Part shown: piece by piece, positions 20,981 through 30,720 of the stretch
Numbering within the stretch: the stretch's first letter is position 1
Layout: the number at the start of each line of letters is the position of its first letter
Source of the DNA: Apostichopus japonicus
Lineage: Eukaryota; Echinodermata; Holothuroidea; Aspidochirotida; Stichopodidae
Reading direction: 5' to 3'
NCBI RefSeq assembly: GCF_037975245.1
Contig: NC_092579.1
Location: forward strand, 12,262,678 to 12,326,677
Length of the DNA stretch: 64,000 bases
The notes under the pieces: generated by a model
Told to the model about the DNA's origin: nothing
Seen by the model: the letters and a program-made list of their open reading frames with translations, nothing else
Database searches by the model: none
Translations under genes and position numbers: made by a program

Positions 20981-21914
20981 GATGGCACATTAATTGGAGT
21001 TGGGCTCTGGCATTCTGATGCATAATGCGCCCCATCTGGTGACAACGTCTGCATTCTATGTCTTTCCTGTCAGGTCTGGGCCGCCCCCTACCTTTATACC
21101 GTTGACCCTCTCTCTCCAGTCTTTCTAGTCGTGAAACGATCTCTCCTTGCTGCACCCTAATAGCTTCCATGATATCAGCCTGGGTCTGGACAGTGCTGGC
21201 AAGTTTCTCTACCACAGCAGAAAGTTGGTGAGTAGCAGCTTCCGTACTATTAACAGCTGCTCGTCGAGTACGCCTCGGTACGAAATCGCTTTCCTCTTCT
21301 GCCAAATCAAGTGCCCAGTCCCTTAATTTAATGAAGGTTATTCCTTTATCTTCTTTCATGAGCCTCTTCAACTCCCGTCTCAGCACTCCATCTAACAATC
21401 CGTCCCGAAACTGTTCTTTGATGGCAGTTTCAGGTTTGGGGGCGCCAGGGATCTTTGCAAATTCATCTGCGAGAGCCATCAATCTGAAAGCAAACTCAGA
21501 TACAGTTTCACCATCTTTCTGCACACTACTACAGATTTCCCGCATCACCGAACCTTGACTCCTCCGTTCTCCAAAGGTCTCACAGAGTGTACGGAGGATG
21601 GCATCTGCATCGGAGGACACTTTATCTGGCTGGTGCCTAATTTCTTGCCTGGCAGCTCCAGCTAGGTACGTCATGACAAATTCAGTTGCATCGGTCCCTT
21701 GCAACCTTCTCAACTTCAATGCTGTACGGATGTCCTCCACAAAGGTCATCACTGGCAGGCCATCAGTCCCGGTGAAAGTACGCAGCTTCCTTTCACTGGG
21801 CAAAACGTATACCGTATTAGGTTGCGCATCTGGTTTTCCCACCTTTGCTCTAGCCAGTTCCGCCGCCAGCCCATCCAACTGCTTCTGGAGGTCCTTAAGT
21901 GCCCTGGACGACAT
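20928..21914 (-). CDS. gag: Gag polyprotein with a disrupted zinc knuckle
   Basis: An ATG-led frame of 328 codons. The central part (FTGTDGLPVMTFVEDIRTAL through FRDGLLDGVLRREL) has the helical capsid-like style of Ty3/Gypsy Gag (retrotransposon gag domain). It is followed by a basic RGRPRPDRK stretch and then CRRCHQMG. The zinc knuckle should continue with H-x4-C. In this copy that part (HYASEC) is in another frame, because five bases rather than three separate the M and H codons (about 21026-21034). The called frame therefore ends in an unrelated tail at 20928, while the frame containing HYASEC runs to the TAA at 20971 and the slippery site. Gag packages the element RNA into particles; this defect probably removes nucleocapsid function. 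Confidence 0.85.
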   Translation of the reverse strand: MSSRALKDLQKQLDGLAAELARAKVGKPDAQPNTVYVLPSERKLRTFTGTDGLPVMTFVEDIRTALKLRRLQGTDATEFVMTYLAGAARQEIRHQPDKVSSDADAILRTLCETFGERRSQGSVMREICSSVQKDGETVSEFAFRLMALADEFAKIPGAPKPETAIKEQFRDGLLDGVLRRELKRLMKEDKGITFIKLRDWALDLAEEESDFVPRRTRRAAVNSTEAATHQLSAVVEKLASTVQTQADIMEAIRVQQGEIVSRLERLEREGQRYKGRGRPRPDRKDIECRRCHQMGRIMHQNARAQLQLMCHRETKFAQFREPGTGWSS

Positions 21915-21961
21915 ACTGCCACCGCCCTTTATCTCGTTGATGCCTTATTTGTTCTGCATGT

Positions 21962-21979
21962 ATCCCACTTCTGACACCA
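21962..21979 (-). other. Primer binding site, tRNA-Leu type
   Basis: The plus strand reads ATCCCACTTCTGACACCA two bases from the 5' LTR. That is the 3' end of a tRNA including CCA, so the element RNA is complementary to it. The sequence closely matches the acceptor and T-stem end of animal tRNA-Leu (which ends ...CTGACA-CCA). The assignment is from memory of tRNA-Leu and should be confirmed against the host tRNA set. Confidence 0.7.
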
Positions 21980-21981
21980 TT

Positions 21982-22319
21982 TGTGAGGATACGCGGGAAT
22001 AAATAGGCAGGAGAGAGTGCTGATTTCTACCACCGCTTGTTCTGGTGGCTGAGGGGTTTATTACTTCTTCTCTCACATAGCATGGTTGAGATTATATTAT
22101 ATGGTTACGTAACAAAAAAGGACGGTGCAGCACCTTCAGGTAACTTTCCTCAATTACTTCTTAAAAAGCGACATCTTCAGCAATAAAACTCTACATTTCT
22201 AAAGAGCGAAATATTTGTTTCGTGTTCGTTGTAATGATAATGTGACAATCGGTACAGCAACGAACGCCGAAAGGGACAGATGTGCAACCAACACATGGCT
22301 CCCTGTGGGATGCACTACA
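21982..22319 (-). repeat. 5' LTR of the Gypsy element
   Basis: 338 bp, identical to the other LTR except for A in place of T after AAAGAGCG. It lies next to the primer binding site, which makes it the 5' LTR of the minus-strand element. It carries the presumed promoter. Confidence 0.95.
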
Positions 22320-24345
22320 TATATAATCAATGCTTTCCTGAGCAATGCGTCACCAAATCTAAGAGACGTCGAAAGAGACACCTGTGGATTACTGCAGGTA
22401 TTCTAGTTTCTATCAAAAGAACAGATAAGCTATTTAAACGACATATTAAGAACCCGTCTGGTGTAAATAAAAGTATTTATTCTCAATATCGCAATAAGCT
22501 CAATCATGTTATCAAATTTTCTAGAAAATTATACAGGTACTTCAAAAATAAATTTGATAATGCGAGGAGTAACCCAAAAGGCACATGGGATACCATTAAC
22601 CAACTACTCCATAAAGGTCGTAAACAATCATCGTATCCCTCTTTTTCAAGGATGGTGACAAAGAGATTAACACCGACCATGACATTGCTAATAAATTTAA
22701 TGACTTTTTCGTCAATCTGGGGCCATCACTGGCAAGTAAAATCAACCACAAACATAAATCACAGGAATCTGTGAACATTGATGTTAACACTCATTCCATG
22801 TTTTCTCATCCTGTCAGTGAGGAGGAGTTGTTAAAAACAGCAGCCTCTTGCATGAAACCCGATAAAGCAGCTGGATACGATGATTTTAAGCCTGGTATTG
22901 TAAGACAAGTTATCCTATTTATTACCAAACCATTAACCCACATTTGTAATTTGTCGTTCAATACCGGTATTTTTCCTGATATGCTAAAAATTGCCAAGGT
23001 CATCCCTGTCTTTAAGAAAGGGGATTCAGAAAACTTTGAAAATTATCGACCTATATCACTATTATCATGTTTTTCCAAAATAGTTGTAAGGCTTATGTAT
23101 AATCGTATTTTTAACTTTATTTCAAAATATAACATTTTATGCCAGGAACAGTATGGATTCCGTCCTGAACACTCCACTGAGCTAGCACTAGCTGATGCCA
23201 TTGACAATTTGTATAGTAATCTTGACAAGAATAGTACCTGTGTCGGGGTTTTCCTGGACCTCTCAAAGGCCTTTGACACAATAGACCACACAATTCTGCT
23301 TAATAAATTACACCGTTACGGCATAAGAGGAACCCCTCTTAATTGGATCGACAGTTACTTAGCAAACCGCTACCAATATACATCCTACAAAAATGCTCAT
23401 TCCCAACCGGAGAGAATTCAATGTGGTGTGCCACAAGGCTCTATACTTGGTCCATTGCTTTTTATCCTATATGTTAATGACATTACCAATGTTTCTGATA
23501 AAGTTAAAGTTGTTTTGTTTGCTGACGACACAAATATTTTCTTCGTATCACAATCGAGAACTTTATTTCATATTGAAGTATCAACTGAATTAGACAAGTT
23601 CTGGGACCGGTTCGCTGGCAACAAATTATCATTGAATATTGATAAAACAAACTATATAGTTTTTAATACTTCTAAAAATTTTACATGGAATGCTGATATT
23701 ACTATGGGTAGTAAAAGACTACAACAAGTCAATAGTACTAGATTTTTAGGCGTATATATAGATCATCAACTTAAATGGTGTGACCACATTACAACTGTCT
23801 GTAAAAAAGTTGCAAAAAACACCGGTGTTTTAGCTAAGCCTAAGCATTATCTGCCACAACACATATTAAAGATTCTCTATCAGACATTAGTCCAGCCACA
23901 TATTACGTATTGTTGTAACATATGGTCTGGTACTAGATATACCAATCTGAATCCCATTTGTATTACACAGAAGAGAGCAGTCCGCCATATAACACATGCC
24001 AAACCACGGGACGACACAAATCCTCTTTTTAAGCATTCTAAGTTGTTAAAAGCTGATGACATTATTAGGGTTAACCTTGCTACATTTGTTTATAAGGCAT
24101 TGAATGGACTGTTACCAAATGCTTTTAATGACTACTTTTTAATATGTAACAGTGATATTCATCATTACAATACCAGATCTTCAGACAATGCACATTATAA
24201 CAGGTATAATTCTACAATGGGGATGTTATCACTGAGGGCACGTACAATCAAAACATGGAATTCTCTATCAGACAATATTACAAATAAACCTTCTGCAAAA
24301 TCATTCAGTAGAAACTTTATTCAAAAACTTATTGCATCTTATTAA
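22320..24345 (+). pseudogene. LINE ORF2, 3' half: reverse transcriptase
   Basis: Continuation of the LINE ORF2 after the Gypsy insertion. A first frame (to about 22650) has RRRKRHLWITAGILVSIKR and the YRNKLNHVIKFSR region. After a frameshift near 22650-22770, a 524-codon frame holds the RT. Motifs are KIAKVIPVFKKGD, YRPISLLSCFSKI, GFRPEHST, GVFLDLSKAFDTIDH, QCGVPQGSILGPLLF and the catalytic FADDTN. It ends with the C-terminal AKSFSRNFIQKL. RT residues look intact, but upstream frameshifts disable the element. The same protein family occurs twice more in the window, at 41.4-43.7 and 46.8-49.1 kb on the minus strand. Confidence 0.9.
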
Positions 24346-24400
24346 TTGAACATGTTCATTTTTTCTTCTATATTTTGTTTTCTTTTTCCTTTTCTTTACA

Positions 24401-24450
24401 GGGAGTCCTCTATTTTGTTAAGCCATCTGAAGGTTTTTTAGAGGACTTCC
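24401..24450 (+). other. Conserved 3'-UTR double hairpin of the CR1-type LINE, copy A
   Basis: GGGAGTCCTCTA pairs with TAGAGGACTTCC around an inner stem AAGCC / GGTTT. The same architecture, with compensating base changes, is present at the 3' ends of the other copies: 41388-41430, 43790-43840 and 46835-46890, all minus strand. There the outer stem is AGTCTTCT / AGAAGACT and the inner stem AAGC / GCTT or AAGCC / GGCTT. Covariation between copies supports a real RNA structure, probably the template-recognition signal for reverse transcription. Confidence 0.8.
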
Positions 24451-24508
24451 TATCACATTGAATATATTCACGTGATAAACAAATAATGCAATAATGCATA
24501 ATGCAATT

Positions 24509-25038
24509 TTAGTCTAGTATGTTAATTATTTAATGATGTCTATTTTCCTCAAGATGAGCTTCATTCTCAAAAGTTATACCTGTACATACATTTTATGCAT
24601 TTGTTTGCTAGCTGGGTCATCTACTTGTTTATTTTTCAGTGGAACAGGTGTCACTTAACTGTTTCTTGTCCTCTTTACTGCTTGCATGTGTTCCTCTCAT
24701 TCCTAAATTTGTCCATCAACTTCAGGCTCCAGTAATCCTGTTTCAAAAGGAATTATAAATAATATCGAATGCTCTATGTTCACATACTGGGTAATCACCA
24801 ATCACAATAAATCCCATTCCAACCCCATAGCTTCACGCACACACACATCTAATCAAATACACACACATGCTGTTTGAAAGCCGTTATTTCCTATTCACAG
24901 TTGGTTTGGTCTACCAAACATACGCTGAAACTCTCTACAAAGACAACGATGCACAGAGCTGACCCTGGCAACCTAGGATAAGGAATTATATTTTACCCAG
25001 CCCAGACACAATAGCATGTACATATAAACATTACTTAC
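24509..25038. other. Intron-like stretch, nothing recognised
   Basis: Sequence between the LINE tail and the exon at 25039. It contains a few short CA-rich patches near 24835-24870 and no open frame with coding character. Confidence 0.35.
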
Positions 25039-25189
25039 TACAGGATGAGCGCCAGGTATGGATGCCTTTCCCAGGAACGGGTAGCCCCCGCTGCCTCTGA
25101 GTAGTGGGCAGTACAAGTGCAGCTCGTAGATTGCTCAACAGCATGTCTCTTCCCAGTCCTGTGGTCAGTACACTACAACCAGTTTGTAC
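25039..25189 (-). CDS. Putative exon, unrecognised host gene
   Basis: Minus-strand segment of 151 bp between an acceptor (TTACATGTAG) and a perfect donor (TGTA then GTAAGTAA). Only one frame is open. It gives about 50 residues, including VLTTGLGRDMLLSNLRAALV and ending KGIHTWRSSC, and finishes in phase 1. The next minus-strand exon seen (13707-13787) begins in phase 0, so at least one exon between them is missing from my reading, or this belongs to another gene. No family is recognised. Confidence 0.5.
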
Positions 25190-25402
25190 CTACATGTAAT
25201 GAAAGAAATTAATCAAAAATAATATGGCACAAAAGAGGGTTCTAATTAAGAAGACACTGCAACTGCATGGCCTCTCCAAAGACTTTCCAATTCAGGCAGA
25301 ATATGATCATCAATATCACAACCCTCTAATTGTGATGCAAGAAGTAAGACTCCATTTGCTCCTGCAAGCCAATGCAGAGATGTAATAGTTGCGAATGTCA
25401 CC

Positions 25403-25789
25403 ATGGATACATTTGTCATTGGTTACCATCACAGTAACAAGTTGTGCTTAATGGGTGAAATGAAAAGAAGAAAGGATCACAAGGTACAAAGTCCAGGCAA
25501 TGAGGGCTGTTCAGCAAAGATGCCCTATTTCGGAGATGAACAAAATGGTGGAAAGATTTGTGAATCCAAATTACTTACAGGTAAGAATCCACTAATGGTC
25601 AAGTGTCTCACAACTGATGCTGATGGCAAGGCATGTAAAAGGTTCAGTAGTACAATGGCTGTAACTACTCATTCTGAAAGTGAACTTAACCTGTTAGATC
25701 AAGTTCACCTACTCAAGTCACTCCGCAGAGCACTGACTATATTAAAGCAGTATTCTCCTCTGATATGTTCCTGCAAAAACTGTGACTAA
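25403..25789 (+). pseudogene. MULE-like / YqaJ-associated transposase fragment (tentative)
   Basis: A 128-codon frame. The part LMVKCLTTDADGKACKRF followed by a region ending LLDQVHLLKSLRRA resembles the segment TTDGDSK...AM...L.D..HLG..Q.R found in invertebrate mutator-like transposase proteins that often travel with YqaJ nuclease domains. The aspartates in TTDADGK would be part of the catalytic region. The frame ends at 25789 and the rest of such a protein is not visible, so this would be a fragment. The resemblance is from memory and is weak. Confidence 0.3.
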
Positions 25790-25799
25790 GAAGCGCTTG

Positions 25800-26455
25800 A
25801 CAATCTTATAAATACCTGGGAGAAACCATCACTGATAAATTGGAGTGGGATGAACATGTAAAATGTATTCTAGCAAAAACTAATCAGCGTATGTTCCTAT
25901 TACAGAAGCTTAATTTATTCGGACTAGACCAACTCTTATTTCTCTGTTCTATATTAAAATCGGCAATCAAGACCACCGTTACATTCTGTTTAGCCGCGTG
26001 GGGTGAAAATACTACTGCTAGAGACATGACCAAGTTAAGTAGACTAGTTTCTAAAGCAAGGAAAGTTTGTTGGTCACATGACCTCAGTTCAGTAGATGAG
26101 TTGCTTGTCAGAGTATCACAGAGTAATATGAAGTCAATCATGTCATCCCAACATCCTCTGGGGCATCGGGTAGATTACAGCAATCAAACAGGCAGACTAA
26201 TTGTCATGAGATACTGAACCGAGAGATACAGGCGTTCTTTCTTGCAAAGGGCAATTCTCAATCTTGCCAATGAATTATGTAGGAAATAGGCCAAATATAT
26301 GTGTCAAAACATGGACATAGTAGTCTTAATTTTTCGTTTTAGGAATCAGATTTTTATGTATTTTCGATGTATTTATGATTGTTTTATTGTCTGTTTTACT
26401 GAGATGGACTGAATGCCAATTTTTATGGTAAATAAATTTCTTATATCTGAAATAT
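25800..26455 (+). mobile_element. LINE 3' fragment (RT C-terminal region)
   Basis: In-frame KYLGETITDKLEWDEHVKC followed by LAKTNQRMFLLQKLNLFGLD, then AWGENTTARDMTKLSRLVSKA, is the typical order of the region after the RT thumb in many LINE ORF2 proteins. After the frame, an AT-rich tail contains AATGCCAATTTTTATGGTAAATAAATTTC, split here for description as AATGCCAATTTTTATGG and TAAATAAATTTC. The fragment is 5'-truncated and the clade uncertain; it differs from the CR1-type copies elsewhere in the window. Confidence 0.6.
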
Positions 26456-27240
26456 CAAAAGCGCTTTATCAACATGTTTAGAATGACTTGCAAAGTACTA
26501 CAGTGGAAATCATTTATATTGCCAAAAGCATTCATTTGTATGCAAGAGGGGCAGGAAGTACACATTTCCATGCATGGGCGGGATTACGGGGGGGGCAAGA
26601 GGGGGCATTTGCCCCCACTTTTTCCCAAACCTTAATTTACTTTTTTTGTCGTTTTTGTAGACAAATGCACAACCCTAATCGAAATTATTCCCTATCAAAT
26701 AGGCCTATTTGTTTCGAATCTTAGTCGAATTTGTGTTTAACATCGTAACATGTAGCATGAATAACTGGAGCTGGAGCTAGCACATGGTTCGCAGCACAGG
26801 TTCCTGCACGAATCCTGGAGCTAACACACTAGCGATTCAATTCTGCATGTGATGAATCCGCGGCATGTGCTACAGTGCTAGCTTCAGGAATTGATTTTCA
26901 ACGTTGCTGCTCTACTGAATGCGTTGAATAACTAAATCCAGAGAAACGATTTACAAAAGCCAGAATTGCATATTGGGTATATCAATAATTAAGTTCAATA
27001 CACTGACACATGACACACCCCACCCCACCCCCAGTGGTCTAGCCTTCATGAACAGTAAGTAACATTCAAGTATTTATTATGAATTTCTATGTTGCCTGAT
27101 AATATGGCAATAGTTCAAACATAATGCTGGTACTGCCAGGTAATAATTTCATTTTCAAATCTCAGCCAGTACTATGAAATGACCCGTAAATATATTGCTC
27201 CATGATACACCTAGTCACATTGTAAAATCCAAACAGTCAC
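26456..27240. other. Non-coding stretch with G-rich repeat patch
   Basis: A G-rich patch at about 26575-26640 (GGCGGGATTACGGGGGGG and GAGGGGGCATTTGCCCCC) matches the style of the other G/C-rich dispersed repeats in the window and contains a GGGGGCATTTGCCCCC hairpin. No gene is recognised in the rest. Confidence 0.4.
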
Positions 27241-28000
27241 CCCGCCTCGACTTCAGTGGCGACGGAACCGGTAGACTTGAGGGGCTTATCCCCCATAAAA
27301 AAAAGTGTGAGGGGTAAAGGTATGTTCAGCCCCTAATATTTGCCAAGTTCTCCAAGAAGTGGGGACCGCGGGGAGAATTTCGAAGTGGGTGCTGAACATA
27401 TTCTTGATCGGTCCAATGCACAATATACTAATAATTTTAGGGGGAAAGAACTGTCGAGATGCGATTTATTGTTACCAGAGGTGTCATATTTGCTGATCTA
27501 GGATTTCCTTTTTGCTTAAATTTCGACACGCCACGCCAACTGATGGTGGTGCACCGTCTAAATAGTGACGTATAAGCCTCAGTTGTGCATCACCATATAA
27601 GTTCTTCTATCTGTCCTCCCTAACTTTACACACGTTCATTAATTGTTTAGATGCAATTTAAAGCCTATGGTGTTAATTTTACCGATCTAAGGGTTCCTTT
27701 CATCAAAAATTTCGACGATCCTTGCCAACTGATGATGGCGCTCCGCTTAGATAGTGACGTATAACAAAAGTTGTACATCACCATCTGACCATATGTTCTA
27801 CTATCAATCCTCTTCAAATTTTTAAACGATAATTAACTATCTAGATACAATTGCAGACATGAGATCCATATTTCAAGGATGGGTACATGCAGCTTAGAGC
27901 ACTCGGGAAGTGCCATTTCCGGCCATCTGGAGGGTTTGTAAAGCCCAAAAATTTCTTGTACGCTCCGCGCCAACCGATGGTGGCGCTCCGCTTAGATAGT
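27241..28000 (+). repeat. Cluster of dispersed repeats, GATGGTGGCGCTCCGC family
   Basis: Three copies of the family seen at 4811-4905 lie in a row: 27532-27570 (diverged), 27723-27760 and 27907-28000. The middle two are each followed by TAGTGACGTATAA and a GTTGTACATCACCATCTGACC-like segment, so the unit is longer than the core and is partly tandem, with spacing of about 190 bp. A G-rich fragment precedes them (27245-27400). This is non-coding mobile-element debris. Confidence 0.55.
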
Positions 28001-28202
28001 CTTGCTGGCAGGTTTGCCCCCCCACTTTCACAACTCAAATCCCGCCCCTGTTTCCATGTATGCCAAATGCTGCAAAGGGTTCTCTGCTAATATTCCACAC
28101 TGACAGCAGGAAGCTAAACAAAATATCTGAGACACCCACCTGCAGCAAATGATTATGGTCCACTCGTTTTGAGACTTACACTCAAAGGCAGATGTCATCA
28201 AT

Positions 28203-28346
28203 AAGGCTTTCACTGTGACCAATCCAAAACATAGTACCACACTTTCGTGCATTGGTCAGTACAGGGACTACAGTTCCATACACATAACATATAATGTGCC
28301 TGAAGAGTCCATAGCCAGGAAGATGGAAGCTGCAGTATTAAAGGTG
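28203..28346 (+). CDS. Putative exon, unrecognised
   Basis: Plus-strand frame with coding-like composition: NKAFTVTNPKHSTTLSCIGQ then YRDYSSIHITYNVPEESIAR and KMEAAVLK, ending at a consensus donor (TTAAAG then GTGAGT). The upstream limit is uncertain: a stop lies about 10 codons before the start used, and two AG sites are possible. A second coding-like frame follows at 28386-28551. Together they may be parts of one protein or of a transposon gene. No domain is recognised. Confidence 0.35.
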
Positions 28347-28385
28347 AGTTCAAATAGTCCATGTATCCAGACTCTGAAATAGATG

Positions 28386-28551
28386 CAAAGAAAACAGCAA
28401 TGTGATGAATTACGTAAGAGAGGCAGAGCATACAGATGGAGGAGAGCACAACTCAGAGAGAGAAAGTACAAGCTACATGGTAGAACTAAAAACATAAACC
28501 AGTCAAGTATCTATAAGAAAGATCAACTGATTCATGACCAGTTACTCTAGG
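28386..28551 (+). CDS. Putative terminal exon, highly basic, unrecognised
   Basis: A frame beginning MQRKQQCDELRKRGRAYRWR and ending YKKDQLIHDQLL before a TAG. It is very rich in arginine and lysine (RKRGRAYRWRRAQLRERKYK), which suggests nucleic acid binding. It lies 40 bp beyond the donor of the putative exon at 28203-28346. If spliced, its start would need an acceptor in that short gap, so the two may instead be one frame-shifted reading region. Function unknown. Confidence 0.3.
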
Positions 28552-28706
28552 ATGAAAAACTACACTGATGATGAAGATGAAAATATTTATCAGTGATGCC
28601 AGTAATTTGTAAACTGAGTCTATCCACACTCACTGTTATGAGTTAAGACAGTATCACTCAGGCAATCAAGCTGATGACCATAAACTTGGCAAGTGCCATC
28701 AAACTT

Positions 28707-28862
28707 TCAAGGCTTAATTTCTGCTGGTGCCCCTGGCTTACTGATGGTGTAGGCACCTGTCCACATTCTGCATCCCTCTGTGTAATTTGCTGGGGCTGAT
28801 GTATGTTTTGCCAACTTTTCATTTATGTCATCAGCCCATGCCATCCAATCTTGGTCTGACAT
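28707..28862 (-). pseudogene. HNH-endonuclease-like fragment (tentative)
   Basis: An ATG-led minus-strand frame of 51 codons: MSDQDWMAWADDINEKLAK, then EGCRMWTGAYTISKPG, then TGA. Past the TGA the same frame continues with KFDGTCQVYGHQLDC. The C-x2-WTG start followed later by a YGH motif is the style of HNH-family nuclease domains, with the stop breaking it. This is a resemblance only and could be chance. Confidence 0.25.
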
Positions 28863-30187
28863 TGTAAAGGTGTGAGCTTTCCAGTTCCATATGTCTAAAT
28901 GTATATAGGCCTAAGCTTATTCTGAATGCAGCTTGGGGCTCAGTTCAGCTGATTCTTACACCACATTGAGTAGTAATATATGCTTTTAAACTTCTGTCGC
29001 TTTTGCTCTGCTACACTGCACAGAAGTAGGCTACTCACCAGATCTACAACTTCCCTATCAAATAAGCTACATGTACTACTTAGTGAGTGTAAGTCTGTGA
29101 TGGTATAAGCTCTGAGGTGATGGGTATTACTTTCACTTTTCCCCTTTGAGGTAGCTGAGAGGTTTTTCACACCTACCCATGCAATCATCCCATTCTTTAT
29201 CATAAAGTTGAAATTTGATTTCTTCTTGAATATGAAACTTTTTCCTAATTTTAAGTTGCTAACTCTTCAAACTCAACAACTTGCTTCTGTTCTTTTATGG
29301 TGAGATCATAGATGTGAGGAGTTCATAAATACTGATTTAGTTTCAGAACCAATTCTACATGTTAATCTTCTTACAACTGTTTATTCAACATCTATGAGAA
29401 AAGGTTTCCTCATGTAAGTGAATGAGGTGTCAATGTTCCAAAAGTTTATTGAACCTTTCTGTCCAGCACATTTTTGGCATTTATATGTAAAATTCCACCT
29501 GTTTTCTGCCATACTTCCTCTGTGGGAAATGGTGTAGTGCAACCCTGCATTTCTGTACTGTAAAGAAAGAAAAAATAGATAACTAACATCCTGGTTATCA
29601 GTACTGAAGGGCTCATTTATTAAAATTACAATTCATTATTCTATAATCGTAGTTAACCATAAACAGAGATTGAAATACAGATCTTGTCTCTTACTATTTT
29701 TATAACCAGAACTGCATGTGGATTCCTTACATAGTTAACGATCAGCTATCCGCAGTATTCTGTTCGTAAAGTGTTTGTGTAATGCGGCTGAGCAAGAGTC
29801 TTTCCAGTAAAGCTGTTGGAAAAGGGAAGACCACTAATGGAGTAAATGAAAACAATTAAACGATACCTTAAATAACTGTTGACCAGCTGATAAACATATT
29901 TATATTTTAAATGCAATTTCCCCAGATTAGTGATAGTAATATACCTAACATGTGTTCATCCGTGGGTGGGAAAGCAATTATTTACTCTGTCACTGTAAAT
30001 TTCCCTCATGCAGTGGCATTGCTGGCATGACTCTTGCTCAATCGTGTTCGTGTTACATTTGCAAAGAAAAAGTTAAGCTTACCTTCTAAAAGGTTAAGTT
30101 AACCTTAAAAGTGCTAGTTCAAAAAGGTTAAGAAGGTTGGCTTCTGCAATTGCGTAGGCCTACAGCACACATACTTTATGCTTGACC
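28863..30187. other. Unassigned stretch
   Basis: No gene is recognised. A minus-strand frame at 28940-29203 has mixed composition with serine-rich and leucine-rich parts but no motif. Around 30075-30130 there are repeated AGGTTAAG(TTAACC) motifs that form short palindromes. Confidence 0.3.
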
Positions 30188-30720
30188 TTATTAGTTTAGA
30201 TTAGTTTAGTAAAGAAAAAGGATCAGGAGGGACACTCAAGTCCCCATCAAAGACCCTATAGGAGATGGAAGAAAACTGATGACACAAACGATCAGACCCG
30301 ATTACAATGCTTAAAGTGCTTGTCCAAAGCATTCTTAAACCCATTCACACTACAGTACTTGCAAGTACAATTTTCTCAGGCAAACCATTCCACTCATTCA
30401 CGACCCTATTAGAAAAAAATTTATGCCGAATATTAATGCTACTTTGTGACTTGTGGAGTTTAAGACAATGACATCTGGTACAACCACTATCAGCAAACAT
30501 GAAAAAGTCAGTGACTATCAAGATACTTAATAAAGATATCACTTTTATGAAACCTACGTTTGAGTTGAATCTTGGTCTTGGTCACTGCATAATCTAGATC
30601 TATGGGAAGACTGTCCATGAACTTGTGTTTGAGTAACTTTATTTCTCTGAAATTTAGTGACTCTAGCCCTGACTCGTTGCATAACTGGTAATAGTTCCTG
30701 AAAACTCAACATGAATTGAA
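30188..30720 (-). mobile_element. CR1/L2-like LINE 3' fragment
   Basis: The minus-strand frame contains HKFFSNRVVNEWNGLPEK followed by VVNGFKNALDKHFKHCNRV and a stop. This is the signature C-terminal end of CR1/L2-type ORF2 proteins (F.NRVV..WN.LP......V..FK..LD). The 3' UTR follows and ends in a simple tail, ACTAAACTAATCTAAACTAA, at about 30190-30212. Upstream (30540-30720) another frame, ESLNFREIKLLKHKFMDSL, may be part of the same element or host sequence. 5'-truncated and dead. Confidence 0.7.

Larger units (their letters stand above)
16735..22319 (-). mobile_element. Ty3/Gypsy LTR retrotransposon, young full-length insertion
   Basis: A 5585-bp element on the minus strand with two 338-bp LTRs differing at a single base (the T/A after AAAGAGCG). 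It has a tRNA-Leu-type primer binding site, gag, an uninterrupted pol, a purine tract, and PR-RT-RNase H-IN domain order typical of Ty3/Gypsy. About 0.3 percent LTR divergence means a recent insertion. It is inserted in ORF2 of an older LINE. Gag carries one small frame defect in its zinc knuckle. The element would act as a virus-like-particle-forming retrotransposon; no envelope gene is seen. Confidence 0.95.
14519..24508 (+). mobile_element. CR1/Jockey-type LINE, decayed, split by a Gypsy insertion
   Basis: A non-LTR retrotransposon with ORF1 remnants (14519-15792), then an ORF2 with an APE-type endonuclease (15847-16734) and, after the Gypsy element, reverse transcriptase (22320-24345). 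A structured 3' UTR and a simple-repeat tail (ATAATGCA-like, about 24484-24508) follow. The 5' boundary is uncertain and ORF1 start is used. Removing the 16735-22319 insertion restores a continuous ORF2 sequence. At least three frameshifts show the copy is dead. It lies between minus-strand exons at 13787 and 25039, so probably in an intron and antisense to the host transcript. Clade assignment (CR1/Daphne-like within CR1-Jockey) is from domain style and is tentative. Confidence 0.85.

Noticed and set aside
17035-21974. Plus-strand open frames inside the Gypsy element
   Set aside because: Antisense to pol and gag. Composition mirrors the coding strand; no independent motif.
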